This document shows positions 7,736 to 15,111 of a stretch of 16,546 bases of DNA, piece by piece. Within the stretch, counting starts at the first letter, position 1; every line of letters starts with the position of its first letter. The translations under genes were made by a program, and so were the position numbers. The DNA lies in assembly GCA_004195335.1 (NCBI GenBank), contig SDWK01000410.1, positions 1 through 16,546 on the forward strand, in the 5' to 3' direction. The stretch comes from Shewanella sp. GTDB taxonomy: Bacteria > Pseudomonadota > Gammaproteobacteria > Enterobacterales > Shewanellaceae. A model generated the notes under the pieces. The model saw only the letters and a program-made list of their open reading frames with translations. It had not been told where the DNA came from and ran no database searches.

Positions 7736-8221
7736 CTACTCATATTCAGAAGAGTAAGTCTCTTTATAGGTGTGTGAATAGAGCTCAAATAGGTTACCGA
7801 ATGGGTCTTCAAGATAGATCATTTGGTAGGGCTTGCTATCATCTTCAGGATGATAACGCATGATATCCATTCTTGCTTTACCGCCGAATTCTTTTGTCTT
7901 TTTAATCACATTTTCAAAGTCATCAGTTTCAAGGCAAAAGTGAAATATACCGATTCGAGAGAAATCAACCACGTGGCGTTCTGCGCGTTCTTTCATTTCA
8001 AATAGCTCAACACCAATACCATCGGTTGTCACCAGGTGAGCAATATTAAAGCCTTTAAAACCTTCTCCAAAAACAGCGACACACATTTTACCGATTGCTG
8101 TTTCGCGTTCCTCTTCGACCTTAGTGTTACCCATGACAACCTTAAGACCAAGGGCGTTGGTATAAAACTCAATAGCTTTATCCATGTCACCTACAAGTAA
8201 TCCGATATGATTCATTTTCAT
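7736..8221 (-). CDS. VOC-superfamily metalloenzyme (glyoxalase/dioxygenase fold)
   Basis: 161 residues with two beta-alpha-beta-beta-beta modules. The four metal-ligand positions of the vicinal oxygen chelate fold are filled: His5 (MNHIGLLVGD), Glu72 (GVELFEM), His94 (IFHFCLE) and Glu146 (GNLFELYSH). The set matches glyoxalase I and methylmalonyl-CoA epimerase-like enzymes. The protein is longer than glyoxalase I and lacks its typical ELTYNW and REAGPVKGG strings, so the substrate is uncertain. GGAG is 6 bases before ATG. Two dyads lie 80-140 bases upstream, one shared with gloA. It is divergent from a dead LysR gene that was probably its regulator. Confidence 0.8.
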   Translation of the reverse strand: MKMNHIGLLVGDMDKAIEFYTNALGLKVVMGNTKVEEERETAIGKMCVAVFGEGFKGFNIAHLVTTDGIGVELFEMKERAERHVVDFSRIGIFHFCLETDDFENVIKKTKEFGGKARMDIMRYHPEDDSKPYQMIYLEDPFGNLFELYSHTYKETYSSEYE

Positions 8222-8302
8222 AATATGCTCCGAGAAGTTAAATAATTAATTCGTTGTTTGTTTTGATGAGCTAAGTATATGGATCGTTTTGCATTAGGTG
8301 AA

Positions 8303-8329
8303 ATTATCAATTTTTATTAAAATGATAAT
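8303..8329. promoter_or_regulatory. 27-bp dyad ATTATCA-N13-TGATAAT, copy 1
   Basis: Seven-base perfect arms with a 13-base AT-rich centre, 82-108 bases before the VOC start codon. The same arms with the same spacing occur at 13312-13338 before gloA, the other VOC gene of the window. This suggests a shared operator; the protein that binds it is unknown. Confidence 0.5.
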
Positions 8330-8334
8330 CTACC

Positions 8335-8361
8335 GTAATGATTGTGTGATCGAATCATTAC
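8335..8361. promoter_or_regulatory. LysR-type dyad GTAATGATT-N9-AATCATTAC
   Basis: Nine-base perfect arms around GTGTGATCG, containing the T-N11-A pattern. It lies between the VOC gene and the LysR pseudogene, where a divergently acting LysR protein normally binds. Probably the former operator of the now broken regulator, possibly used by another LysR protein. Confidence 0.5.
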
Positions 8362-8383
8362 AATCCTAGTATTAACCGTACGC

Positions 8384-8971
8384 ATGCGAATGACGTTGAG
8401 TAGTGACAACTATCTTGACACTGGGGAGCTGGAGGCTTTTTTGAACTATGGATAATGTGATATAGCGACTGCTGGATTTTATTCGGATCTTCCCGGTACA
8501 TTTTATCAACAAAAATTGAAAGAAGAACGATTGAGTGTGTTAGTAAGAAAAGACCATCCAAAGAATGGTGAAACACTCACGTTAGAAACTTACCTAGAAT
8601 GCAAACATATCGTGACCACATTAATAGGTGATCTTAATGGTGTTGTTGATAAAGCCTTGGTGCATTTGGGAAGACAGGGACATGTTATCTCGGGTATATC
8701 AAGCTTTGTTGTGCCACCACAGATAGTGAGTCAATCAGACTTCATATTGACCTGTCTCGATTCAGTAGCTGATTTAGCCATGGATCAATTTCCTAACTTA
8801 AAGCGCTTTAGTAGCCCAGTGCATCTAGCTAGCGTTAATGTATTTCAAGTTTGGCATGAACGAACTAAACATGATGCGGTAAGAGCGGAAATTCGAAAAA
8901 TGATCCATGTGATTTTAAGGGAGAAATCTACAAGTCATAAAACTAAAGAAGGGTGGGTAGTTCTTCTTTGA
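8384..8971 (+). pseudogene. LysR-family regulator remnant (effector domain only)
   Basis: The frame reads as the effector half of a LysR regulator of the NahR/LinR-like type: DNYLDTGELEAFLNYG, a TAA stop at 8453-8455, then CDIATAGFYSDLPGTFYQQKL and VRKDHPKNGETLTLETYLECKHI onward to a TGA at 8969-8971. The stop falls where relatives have a short G-K-C-D-I-A stretch, so it is a nonsense mutation in a real gene. The whole DNA-binding half is missing upstream, so it is also truncated. Its 3' end overlaps the convergent LysR gene by 29 bases. Probably once controlled the divergent VOC gene. Confidence 0.8.
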
Positions 8972-9845
8972 GAAATTGAATAAATGACAATACTTTGACC
9001 GAAGGACTGGTTCCGCGATAACACACAGCACTGATATCTCGCTTATCATGTACTGTTTTCTCCTTCAACACCTCGATCAATTTTCCATGATTACGATCTG
9101 ATTTAGTCATAAAGTCAGTGATGCAGGCAATGCCAGCTCCAGACAGAGCCAACTTTCTCAAGACTTCACCGCTGGATGCTACAACTCGGGGGCAAATTTT
9201 CAACTTTTTGCCTTCACCATCTTCAATGGGCCATGTATTTAGTATGGATGGGCCCTCAAGGCCGAGTAAAATATGATCTTTCAAATCTTCAATTGAATTC
9301 GGGAAGCCATACCTACGCAGATACTCAGAGCTGGCTAATAAACGACGATTACTAGAGCCAATATGAGTAACGTGATAACTCGTTTCGGTAATGGTAGCGA
9401 CACGCAGCGCAATATCTGCTTTGCTTTCAATAATATCGACTATCTCTTCACTGTTTTGTAGTTCAATATTCACGTCTGGATAAAGTTCCAAATACTTCTT
9501 TACAATCGGGCTAACTAGGTGAAATAAGACTGGAGAAGCGCCATTGATCCGCAAGGTACCTGATGGTATTGCGCCGTTAGCTCTGAACTCATGTTCAATA
9601 TTTTTAACCGATGCGGTTATCTCTTTTGCATAGGCAAGTAACTTAAAACCATCATTAGTAAATTCAATTTTCCTTGTATTACGCATAATTAATGATGTGT
9701 CTAGCTTGAGCTCCAGTCTAGACAAACTGCGGCTGATGGTTGACGGCATCACCCCAATATCAACAGATGCACAACTTATTGAACCAGACTCATACACCGC
9801 CATTAATATTCGAAGCTCATCCAGGGTCACGTTTTCATTCAACAT
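8943..9845 (-). CDS. LysR-family transcriptional regulator (CrgA/DmlR-like)
   Basis: 300 residues. The N-terminal helix-turn-helix (TLDELRILMAVYESGSISCASVDIGVMPSTISRSLSRLE) and an effector domain beginning near residue 90 (SGTLRINGASPVLFHLVSPIVKKYLELYPDVNIEL) place it in the large CrgA-type group. AGAGA lies about 5 bases before ATG. It is the last gene of the minus-strand cluster cytochrome c3-OYE-porin-LysR, 72 bases after the porin, with a strong hairpin between. Likely regulates that cluster; a LysR-type dyad upstream of the cytochrome gene (12807-12831) is a candidate target. Confidence 0.88.
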   Translation of the reverse strand: MLNENVTLDELRILMAVYESGSISCASVDIGVMPSTISRSLSRLELKLDTSLIMRNTRKIEFTNDGFKLLAYAKEITASVKNIEHEFRANGAIPSGTLRINGASPVLFHLVSPIVKKYLELYPDVNIELQNSEEIVDIIESKADIALRVATITETSYHVTHIGSSNRRLLASSEYLRRYGFPNSIEDLKDHILLGLEGPSILNTWPIEDGEGKKLKICPRVVASSGEVLRKLALSGAGIACITDFMTKSDRNHGKLIEVLKEKTVHDKRDISAVCYRGTSPSVKVLSFIQFLKEELPTLL

Positions 9846-9887
9846 ATTATTCTCTTGCAGTGTATGTTATCTATCAAAGAATTATTT

Positions 9888-9919
9888 GGGCCAATCAAGT
9901 TGATTGGCCCTTTTTTTTT
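9888..9919 (+). terminator. Intrinsic terminator, plus-strand orientation
   Basis: GGGCCAATCA-AGT-TGATTGGCCC followed by nine T's: a textbook intrinsic terminator for transcription in the plus direction. The neighbouring genes (porin and LysR) are both on the minus strand, where only AAATAATTC follows the stem. It therefore terminates well only transcripts running antisense into the porin 3' end. Confidence 0.75.
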
Positions 9920-11018
9920 AGAAGTAGTAACCAAGATTGATGTTTATTTTCTTGTCCCAATCTCCGAATTCATCTTGTAAGCCTACATGATTGCTACGTG
10001 AAGACCAAAGCATGTTCTTGCCCACAATAAAATCAAACCAAGCAAGGAGCGGCCCGTTTGCAACACTTACACCTGTAACGTTCTGATAGCTATTATCGAA
10101 TTCGTCGTGCTCAGGCATCAATACGTTAAAGTCGTTGTAGATATTTAAATCACCCCAAGAAGAGGTAAGCTTTCTGGATACATTGACGGTGACTGCAGAG
10201 GCTTCGGATGCAATTTCATAAGCGGCACCAACCACACTCATTGCCACTGTGTTTTGATCGGGTGTTGCGGTGTCGAATTTATATTTCAGATACTGAGCCT
10301 GCACGTTCCACGCGTCTAATGTACCGTCATAATGGACTGCGTATGCATAACGATTGTCGTTATTACCAGTAGCATTGTCATACATTTGGCCATACTCAAC
10401 TGATGCGCCAATAGTCGATTTGATGCCAAAAGTATCGACAAAGAATGATTGACGAAGGTTAATCTGATTGGATTCCTCAGCAGTATAGTCGGTACCATTA
10501 ACAGTACCCGTATAGAGATCCGCTGCGAATCGATTGGTAAGTGATGCAGAGTTTTCTGCACCTTTGAAGAAAGCCACATCGGTGCGGTAACCATCGCCAT
10601 CGTACTGAACAGAAAAACCAGCGTCATAGTCATCTTCAAAGCCAACATAATACTGCAAACTTAGCCAATAACTGTTAGAAATATATCCAATATTACCAAA
10701 TGGAACCTTGGCCACACCCGCTCTGATAGTCGTGTTTTCATTAGGTTGGTAGTAAGCGAAGCCATGTTTAATCGCATCAAAATCAGCTCTCAAACGATAT
10801 TCCATCGATACACCAAAGTCATCCCTTTCACCGTCAAACGAAAATGCAGCAACCTCAAATTTCAGATCACCTAGCTTGTCTTGAGATACTTCGTCATAGT
10901 CCACATAGGAGTAATTCACGCGCACCATACCGCCCATATCATATTTATCTTCTGCTATGGCTGGGTTGCTTAACATTGTTGCGGTAGCAAGCAGAGCAAA
11001 TATTTTTGTTTTGTTCAT
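9918..11018 (-). CDS. Outer-membrane porin (beta-barrel)
   Basis: 366 residues from ATG 11018. A cleavable signal peptide, MNKTKIFALLATATMLSNPAIA, ends before ED. The mature protein is rich in alternating Tyr/Asp/Asn strands and ends in the outer-membrane signal NLGYYF with a terminal Phe. Upstream in-frame starts (TTG 11036, ATG 11033) would add MMEIIK; I prefer 11018 for the clean signal peptide and the GGAA 9 bases upstream. It is 98 bases after the Tat-exported OYE gene, in the same direction. A substrate-entry porin for that enzyme is the natural inference, as porins often accompany periplasmic reductases in Shewanella. Substrate unknown. Confidence 0.82.
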   Translation of the reverse strand: MNKTKIFALLATATMLSNPAIAEDKYDMGGMVRVNYSYVDYDEVSQDKLGDLKFEVAAFSFDGERDDFGVSMEYRLRADFDAIKHGFAYYQPNENTTIRAGVAKVPFGNIGYISNSYWLSLQYYVGFEDDYDAGFSVQYDGDGYRTDVAFFKGAENSASLTNRFAADLYTGTVNGTDYTAEESNQINLRQSFFVDTFGIKSTIGASVEYGQMYDNATGNNDNRYAYAVHYDGTLDAWNVQAQYLKYKFDTATPDQNTVAMSVVGAAYEIASEASAVTVNVSRKLTSSWGDLNIYNDFNVLMPEHDEFDNSYQNVTGVSVANGPLLAWFDFIVGKNMLWSSRSNHVGLQDEFGDWDKKININLGYYF

Positions 11019-11089
11019 CTTTATAATTTCCATCAAAAAGTCTTAGATGACCGCACTGAGTTATTATTTTTTGTGCGATCAATGAGGTA

Positions 11090-11110
11090 AACCAACTCAA
11101 TTAATTGGTT
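11090..11110 (-). repeat. Hairpin between the OYE and porin genes
   Basis: AACCAA-N9-TTGGTT, 6 bases after the OYE stop on the minus strand. No T-run follows, so it more likely tunes mRNA stability between enzyme and porin than terminates. A second weak dyad (CGCAC/GTGCG, about 11052-11077) lies in the same gap. Confidence 0.35.
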
Positions 11111-11116
11111 AAATAG

Positions 11117-12346
11117 TTAATGTCCGGCAGGAATATAGGCGCGTGATACATTTAATACACATTGCGATTTTTGGGTGCCGTAGTTGGCGATACACCAGTT
11201 GCAGGATAAACAGCGTGGCTTGTGGTTTGGATCTTGTTTCCAGTTATTCGCTAAAGCGGGCTCTGACAACATGGTTCGACCAAAACCAAATGCTTCAATG
11301 TTTTTAACTTCAGCGAGAATTTCTTCCATTAGTTTTGGCGAACGGTTACCACCTGTCACCATCATAGGAACATCCACATGTTCACTGATATATTTGGCAT
11401 CTTCGGCGAAATATGATTGGTCTTTCTCGTCTTGGAGTTCAGGATGGAATTCACCCATTCCCCTAACTTTATTACCGCCACTGATATCCAATGCCGTGAT
11501 ACCACGCTCAACTAAACCCTTAATCACATAAAGGTTATCCTCTTGGGTGTTACCGCCCGCAAGGCTACCTAGGTAGTCGCGGCCATGCACCTTTGCAATG
11601 ATTGGGAAATCAGAACCGACAGCGCCACGAACCGCTTCTAAAATTTCGAACGCAAACCGAGCACGGTTTTCTATTGGGCCACCGTATTCGTCAGTACGGT
11701 CATTGTAATAAGGGAATAAAAATTGACTCACCAGATAATTGTGGGCGAAGTGCAACTCGATAGCATCGAACCCCGCTTTCTTAGCCCTGATAGCGGAATC
11801 GATAAATGCCTGAATCGAAAATTGAATGTCTTGCTTGGTCATAACCTTGTTTGGCACAGTGCCATAAATGGGGTGAGGCACTTTCGATGCGCCATATACC
11901 ACACGGTGGTCAATGCGATAATCACTCTGCGGACCGACCATTGCTAGCTGTACTGCTATTTTAGCGCCATGGTCGTGGGCATTCTTAACGACTTCTTTAT
12001 ACAGTTCTATCTGAGAGTCATCGTATAATCCCGTACCGGCTTGACCATATTGATCATCTTTCATGATATAAGTCAGACCAGTGATGATAAGACCTACGCC
12101 ACCTTGAGCGAGTTCGCGATGAACTCGCATCAAATCTTCTGTAGGATCACCATCGACAGTCGCGCGATACTGTGACGTTGCTGAACGGATAAGCCTGTTT
12201 TTCAGAGTCAAGGTGCCTAGTTTGGTTTCCTCAAATAGTTTTCGCTGAGATGAAAGTTCGGCACTACTACCGAAAGATACTGTGGTTGTTGCGCTCGCAG
12301 CAGCCATTCCCATAAACTTGATTAATGTACGACGATCGATACTCAT
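11117..12346 (-). CDS. Tat-exported OYE-family flavoprotein with Fe-S cysteine motif
   Basis: 409 residues. The N-terminus SIDRRTLIKFMGMAAASATT is a twin-arginine signal (Arg5-Arg6, then a hydrophobic stretch), so the enzyme should fold with its cofactor and act in the periplasm. The body is the FMN-binding OYE barrel of the 2,4-dienoyl-CoA reductase/trimethylamine dehydrogenase branch: LKNRLIRSATSQ near 48-59, HFAHNYL with His199, His202 and Tyr204, and NDRTDEYGGPIENR. Near the C-terminus Cys379, Cys382, Cys385 and Cys396 form C-X2-C-X2-C-X10-C, like the [4Fe-4S] site of that branch. The FAD/NAD domains those enzymes carry are absent. The cytochrome c3 gene lies 20 bases upstream and a GAGGG site precedes ATG, so electrons probably come from cytochrome, not NADH. 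Substrate unknown. Confidence 0.85.
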   Translation of the reverse strand: MSIDRRTLIKFMGMAAASATTTVSFGSSAELSSQRKLFEETKLGTLTLKNRLIRSATSQYRATVDGDPTEDLMRVHRELAQGGVGLIITGLTYIMKDDQYGQAGTGLYDDSQIELYKEVVKNAHDHGAKIAVQLAMVGPQSDYRIDHRVVYGASKVPHPIYGTVPNKVMTKQDIQFSIQAFIDSAIRAKKAGFDAIELHFAHNYLVSQFLFPYYNDRTDEYGGPIENRARFAFEILEAVRGAVGSDFPIIAKVHGRDYLGSLAGGNTQEDNLYVIKGLVERGITALDISGGNKVRGMGEFHPELQDEKDQSYFAEDAKYISEHVDVPMMVTGGNRSPKLMEEILAEVKNIEAFGFGRTMLSEPALANNWKQDPNHKPRCLSCNWCIANYGTQKSQCVLNVSRAYIPAGH

Positions 12347-12366
12347 AATTCCCTCAATTCAAATTA

Positions 12367-12777
12367 TTATTTATGGCAGCCGGAGTTTGTGCATCCAGTT
12401 AAGCTTGGCTTGTCTTTACTTCTGGTCTTTTGTTCATTTACGTGGCAAGAAAGGCAACGAGTTCCTAGATCACCTGGTAGTGCTTTACGGCCATGAATTA
12501 CTTTGAAGTAAGAGCTATCAATAGATTTGTCTTTCTTAGTGGTAGAGTGACAGCTTGCACACTTATAAGAGGTGAAGCTCATTCCGCGTTCTTCGTTTTT
12601 GTGATGGCATTGAGTACATTCCACTTGTGTGTGACGCAAGTGATCAAACGCAACAGGCTTGGATGTTTCGTGCATAGGTAGTAATGCTTGTGGTACTTCT
12701 TGCTTAAATGTATCCGACAAGGCTGGCATAGAGATGGCTGCAATAATTACAGACGCAATGGCTAATTTGGTTTTCAT
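12367..12777 (-). CDS. Periplasmic tetraheme cytochrome c3-type protein
   Basis: 136 residues from ATG 12777; an alternative TTG at 12789 lacks a ribosome site, while GGAAAA precedes the ATG. Signal peptide ends near ALS-DT. Four heme-binding motifs: CTQCH (54-58), CASCH (73-77), CLSCH (108-112) and CTNSGCH (129-135, the CX4CH form typical of c3). Distal histidines at 46, 49, 59 and 95 keep almost the spacing I recall for Desulfovibrio c3 (22, 25, 35, 70), so all four hemes should be bis-His. It is the first gene of the minus-strand cluster and is closely followed by the Tat-exported OYE, to which it likely delivers electrons from the quinol pool (CymA-type donor inferred). Confidence 0.9.
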   Translation of the reverse strand: MKTKLAIASVIIAAISMPALSDTFKQEVPQALLPMHETSKPVAFDHLRHTQVECTQCHHKNEERGMSFTSYKCASCHSTTKKDKSIDSSYFKVIHGRKALPGDLGTRCLSCHVNEQKTRSKDKPSLTGCTNSGCHK

Positions 12778-12790
12778 AAGGTTTTCCAAT

Positions 12791-12845
12791 ATTTGATTTT
12801 CACAAGTGCTGCTAAATTGTTACAAGCAGCATTTGATTGTCACAA
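12791..12845 (-). promoter_or_regulatory. LysR-type dyad flanked by direct repeats before the cytochrome c3 operon
   Basis: TGCTGCT (12807-12813) and AGCAGCA (12825-12831, plus strand) form a perfect dyad with 11 bases between, the T-N11-A form of LysR sites. It is flanked by two copies of a 15-base repeat, ATTTGATT(T/G)TCACAA, at 12791-12805 and 12831-12845, exactly 40 bases apart. The whole lies 14-68 bases before the cytochrome start codon. The same dyad could fold as an RNA hairpin if transcription starts further upstream. Confidence 0.45.
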
Positions 12846-13311
12846 ATATTTCACCACGGCTGTGTTTATGGCTCAAGGCAAGTGGCGCAAAGCACTTTTG
12901 CAGCAATTAAATCCGCGCTATTTTTTTTGATCATTAATAAAACCTACATAATGTGAACGTGAAATACCGAGTCGTTTGTGGGCTAAATGAACCTTTCTTC
13001 TTGTCAGTATTCGTGCGCGTCGGCACAATTTTTTTTGCAGGTTGAGGAGGGTCACACTATTGATTTTTTACTCTTTGTACTGAGTCGGTTTGTTCGTTGA
13101 TGATTAGGGGAACAACTTTTTTTGATTTATTTTTTGGAAGCGGATGATGATGTGTCCGGAATGACGTCAGTCTACCGCTCAGGTATTTATATTTAGTTCC
13201 TAACGGTGAAGTAAACCTATGGATGTAAATGTTTTTTTAAAGTCTAATCATACCTTCAGCCTAAACTTCACTTAAAATTTAGTATTTCACGACCTCGATT
13301 CATAACTAATG

Positions 13312-13338
13312 ATTATCAAATCAATAATCATTGATAAT
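13312..13338. promoter_or_regulatory. 27-bp dyad ATTATCA-N13-TGATAAT, copy 2
   Basis: Same arms and 13-base spacing as the site at 8303-8329. It lies 116-142 bases before the gloA start codon. The centre here also contains TCAAT/ATTGA, giving nested symmetry, and it loosely resembles a Fur box (about 11 of 19 positions). Confidence 0.5.
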
Positions 13339-13453
13339 TTCACGTTTGTATTGTTTCACTGTAAATTCCCTATATCGAAAATAACTCATCATCAAAACGT
13401 GCTACTCATACTGTCTACTTTCAGGTTCTGTGATGCGTTTTATAGGGCGATAT

Positions 13454-13837
13454 ATGAAATTTCTACACACCATGTTAAGAGTCACCGACCTAGAGCAATC
13501 AATCGAGTTTTATACCCATGTATTGGGTATGAAAGTGCTTGAAAGAACGGATAACAATGAATACCGCTATACCTTGGTATTTGTTGGCTACGAGAACCAA
13601 ACCGGTGGCACCACGATTGAGTTGACCTACAACTGGGATACCAATCAGTACGATCTTGGCAATGCTTTTGGTCACATAGCACTGGGTGTAGAAGATATTT
13701 ACGCAGCCTGTGACAAGATTAAAGCACTGGGTGGTAATGTGACGCGTGAAGCGGGTCCAGTAAAAGGCGGCGAAACACACATTGCCTTTATTGCCGATCC
13801 TGATGGCTACCAAATTGAGCTAATTCAAATTAACTAA
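13454..13837 (+). CDS. gloA: Glyoxalase I (lactoylglutathione lyase)
   Basis: 127 residues, close to E. coli GloA throughout ([61 protein letters not shown]). All four Ni/Zn ligands are at the E. coli positions: His5, Glu56, His74, Glu122. It isomerises the methylglyoxal-glutathione hemithioacetal to S-lactoylglutathione in the cytoplasm. I chose ATG 13454 (AGGG at 13444-13447, start [10 protein letters not shown]); a frame from GTG 13430 adds eight residues with no family support. A NemA-like reductase gene follows 17 bases later, as nemA and gloA are neighbours in E. coli. Confidence 0.95.
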   Translation: MKFLHTMLRVTDLEQSIEFYTHVLGMKVLERTDNNEYRYTLVFVGYENQTGGTTIELTYNWDTNQYDLGNAFGHIALGVEDIYAACDKIKALGGNVTREAGPVKGGETHIAFIADPDGYQIELIQIN

Positions 13838-13854
13838 TCAAGAGCAATAACAAA

Positions 13855-14955
13855 ATGAAAGACGCACTATTTCAACCAATACAACTCGGTAAACTGTCAC
13901 TAAAAAATCGCATCGTCATGCCTCCCATGACGCGCTCTCGCGCCAGCCAACCCGGTAATGACGCCAACGAGATGATGGCCGTTTATTATGCTCAAAGAGC
14001 AACTGCAGGACTGATCGTTGCCGAAGGCACACAAATTTCAGCAATGGGACAAGGTTATGCTTGGACCCCAGGTATCTATACGCCAGAACAGATTGCCGGA
14101 TGGAAGCGAGTAACCGATGCGGTTCACGCAAAAGAGGGCGCTATCTTCGCCCAGCTTTGGCATGTTGGCCGCGTGACTCACCCTGATAATATCGGTGGCG
14201 AGCAACCTATCTCCTCTTCTGCGTTAAAAGCTGAGAACGTCAAGGTGTTCATCGACAACGGCACCCAAGAGCCTGGTTTTGTCGATGTGGTAGAACCGCG
14301 AGAGATGAACAACGTTGATATACAGCAAGTCATAGGTGAATATCGCCAAGCCGCATTAAATGCAATTGAAGCGGGTTTTGATGGCATTGAACTGCACGCA
14401 GCAAATGGCTACTTGATTAACCAGTTTATTGATTCAGAAGCGAACAAGCGTACCGATGAATACGGCGGTTGTATCGAAAATCGATTGCGTTTTATGGGGG
14501 AGGTGGTTGCCGCAATGGTCGAGGCTATCGGCGCCGATCGTATCGGCGTTCGTCTTGCGCCATTCACATCACTCAATGGCACTGTTGATGCTACGCCGGT
14601 AGACACCTACATCGCTGCGGCAGCACTGCTTAATACGCTCAATGTGGTTTACATCCATATTGCAGAAGTCGATTGGGATGATGCGCCAGAAACACCGAAG
14701 GAGTTTAAACCTGCGGTTCGTGAAGCGTACCAAGGTGTGCTCATTTATGCGGGCCGTTACAACGATGAAAAAGGGGCCAAGGCAATCGAAGAGGGCGTAG
14801 CGGATATGGTTGGTTTTGGTCGTCCATTTGTCGCAAACCCAGATTTGCCAAGTCGTATTAAGAATGGCTATCCGCTAGCCCCGCACAACCCAGATACCTT
14901 GTTTGGTGGTGCAGAGCAAGGACTGACGGATTACCCAGAGTACAGCCGTAGCTAA
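13855..14955 (+). CDS. nemA: NemA-like Old Yellow Enzyme (N-ethylmaleimide/ene reductase)
   Basis: 366 residues, full length for classical OYEs. Typical blocks: LKNRIVMPPMTRSRA with Thr26, QLWHVGR (Gln100, Trp102), ELHAANGYLINQF with His181, Asn184 and Tyr186 (the His/Asn substrate pair and Tyr proton donor), KRTDEYGG, and phosphate-binding AGRY and GFGRPF. FMN-dependent, NAD(P)H-fed reduction of activated C=C bonds, maleimides, quinones and nitro compounds in the cytoplasm. It has no signal peptide and no Fe-S cysteines, unlike the exported OYE of this window. It is 17 bases after gloA, so one operon for electrophile detoxification. Orthology to E. coli NemA versus another Shewanella OYE is not settled. 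Confidence 0.9.
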   Translation: MKDALFQPIQLGKLSLKNRIVMPPMTRSRASQPGNDANEMMAVYYAQRATAGLIVAEGTQISAMGQGYAWTPGIYTPEQIAGWKRVTDAVHAKEGAIFAQLWHVGRVTHPDNIGGEQPISSSALKAENVKVFIDNGTQEPGFVDVVEPREMNNVDIQQVIGEYRQAALNAIEAGFDGIELHAANGYLINQFIDSEANKRTDEYGGCIENRLRFMGEVVAAMVEAIGADRIGVRLAPFTSLNGTVDATPVDTYIAAAALLNTLNVVYIHIAEVDWDDAPETPKEFKPAVREAYQGVLIYAGRYNDEKGAKAIEEGVADMVGFGRPFVANPDLPSRIKNGYPLAPHNPDTLFGGAEQGLTDYPEYSRS

Positions 14956-15111
14956 ACTCAAAAGTTAGATATTCTGCCTGGTTATTGTTATTTGCTAAGC
15001 GATTCCCTTCAACGAAGTGTCCAAACTATGCCCCACGGTCATGTTTGTAATTCAGATATGCCGTATGGTTGCTGCGTTTTAACGATCGATAATCAGGAAC
15101 AAAAAAACACG

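Larger units (their letters stand above)
12778..13453. other. 676-base divergent intergenic region (cytochrome operon / gloA)
   Basis: No convincing gene on either strand. Apart from the two regulatory dyads listed separately, it contains a TTGATCATTAATAA near 12928 that resembles a degenerate FNR/EtrA site, palindromes TCCGGA and TGACGTCA side by side (13155-13169), and several T-runs. Promoters of both divergent units must lie here; no strong -35/-10 pair stands out. Confidence 0.5.

Noticed and set aside
12928..12941. FNR/EtrA site TTGATCATTAATAA
   Set aside because: Only the left half matches; the right half is 3 of 5, too weak to list as a site.
13012..13032. GTGC/GCAC pair followed by a T-run as a plus-strand terminator
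   Set aside because: Four-base stem only, with mismatches inside, and no plus-strand gene upstream that would need it.
13312..13338. Fur box upstream of gloA
   Set aside because: About 11 of 19 matches to the consensus, while the exact match to the dyad at 8303-8329 explains it better.
14992..15111. N-terminal extension of the EamA transporter
   Set aside because: Hydrophilic, Cys/His-containing stretch unlike the family and without a ribosome site; the transporter fold starts near 15127.
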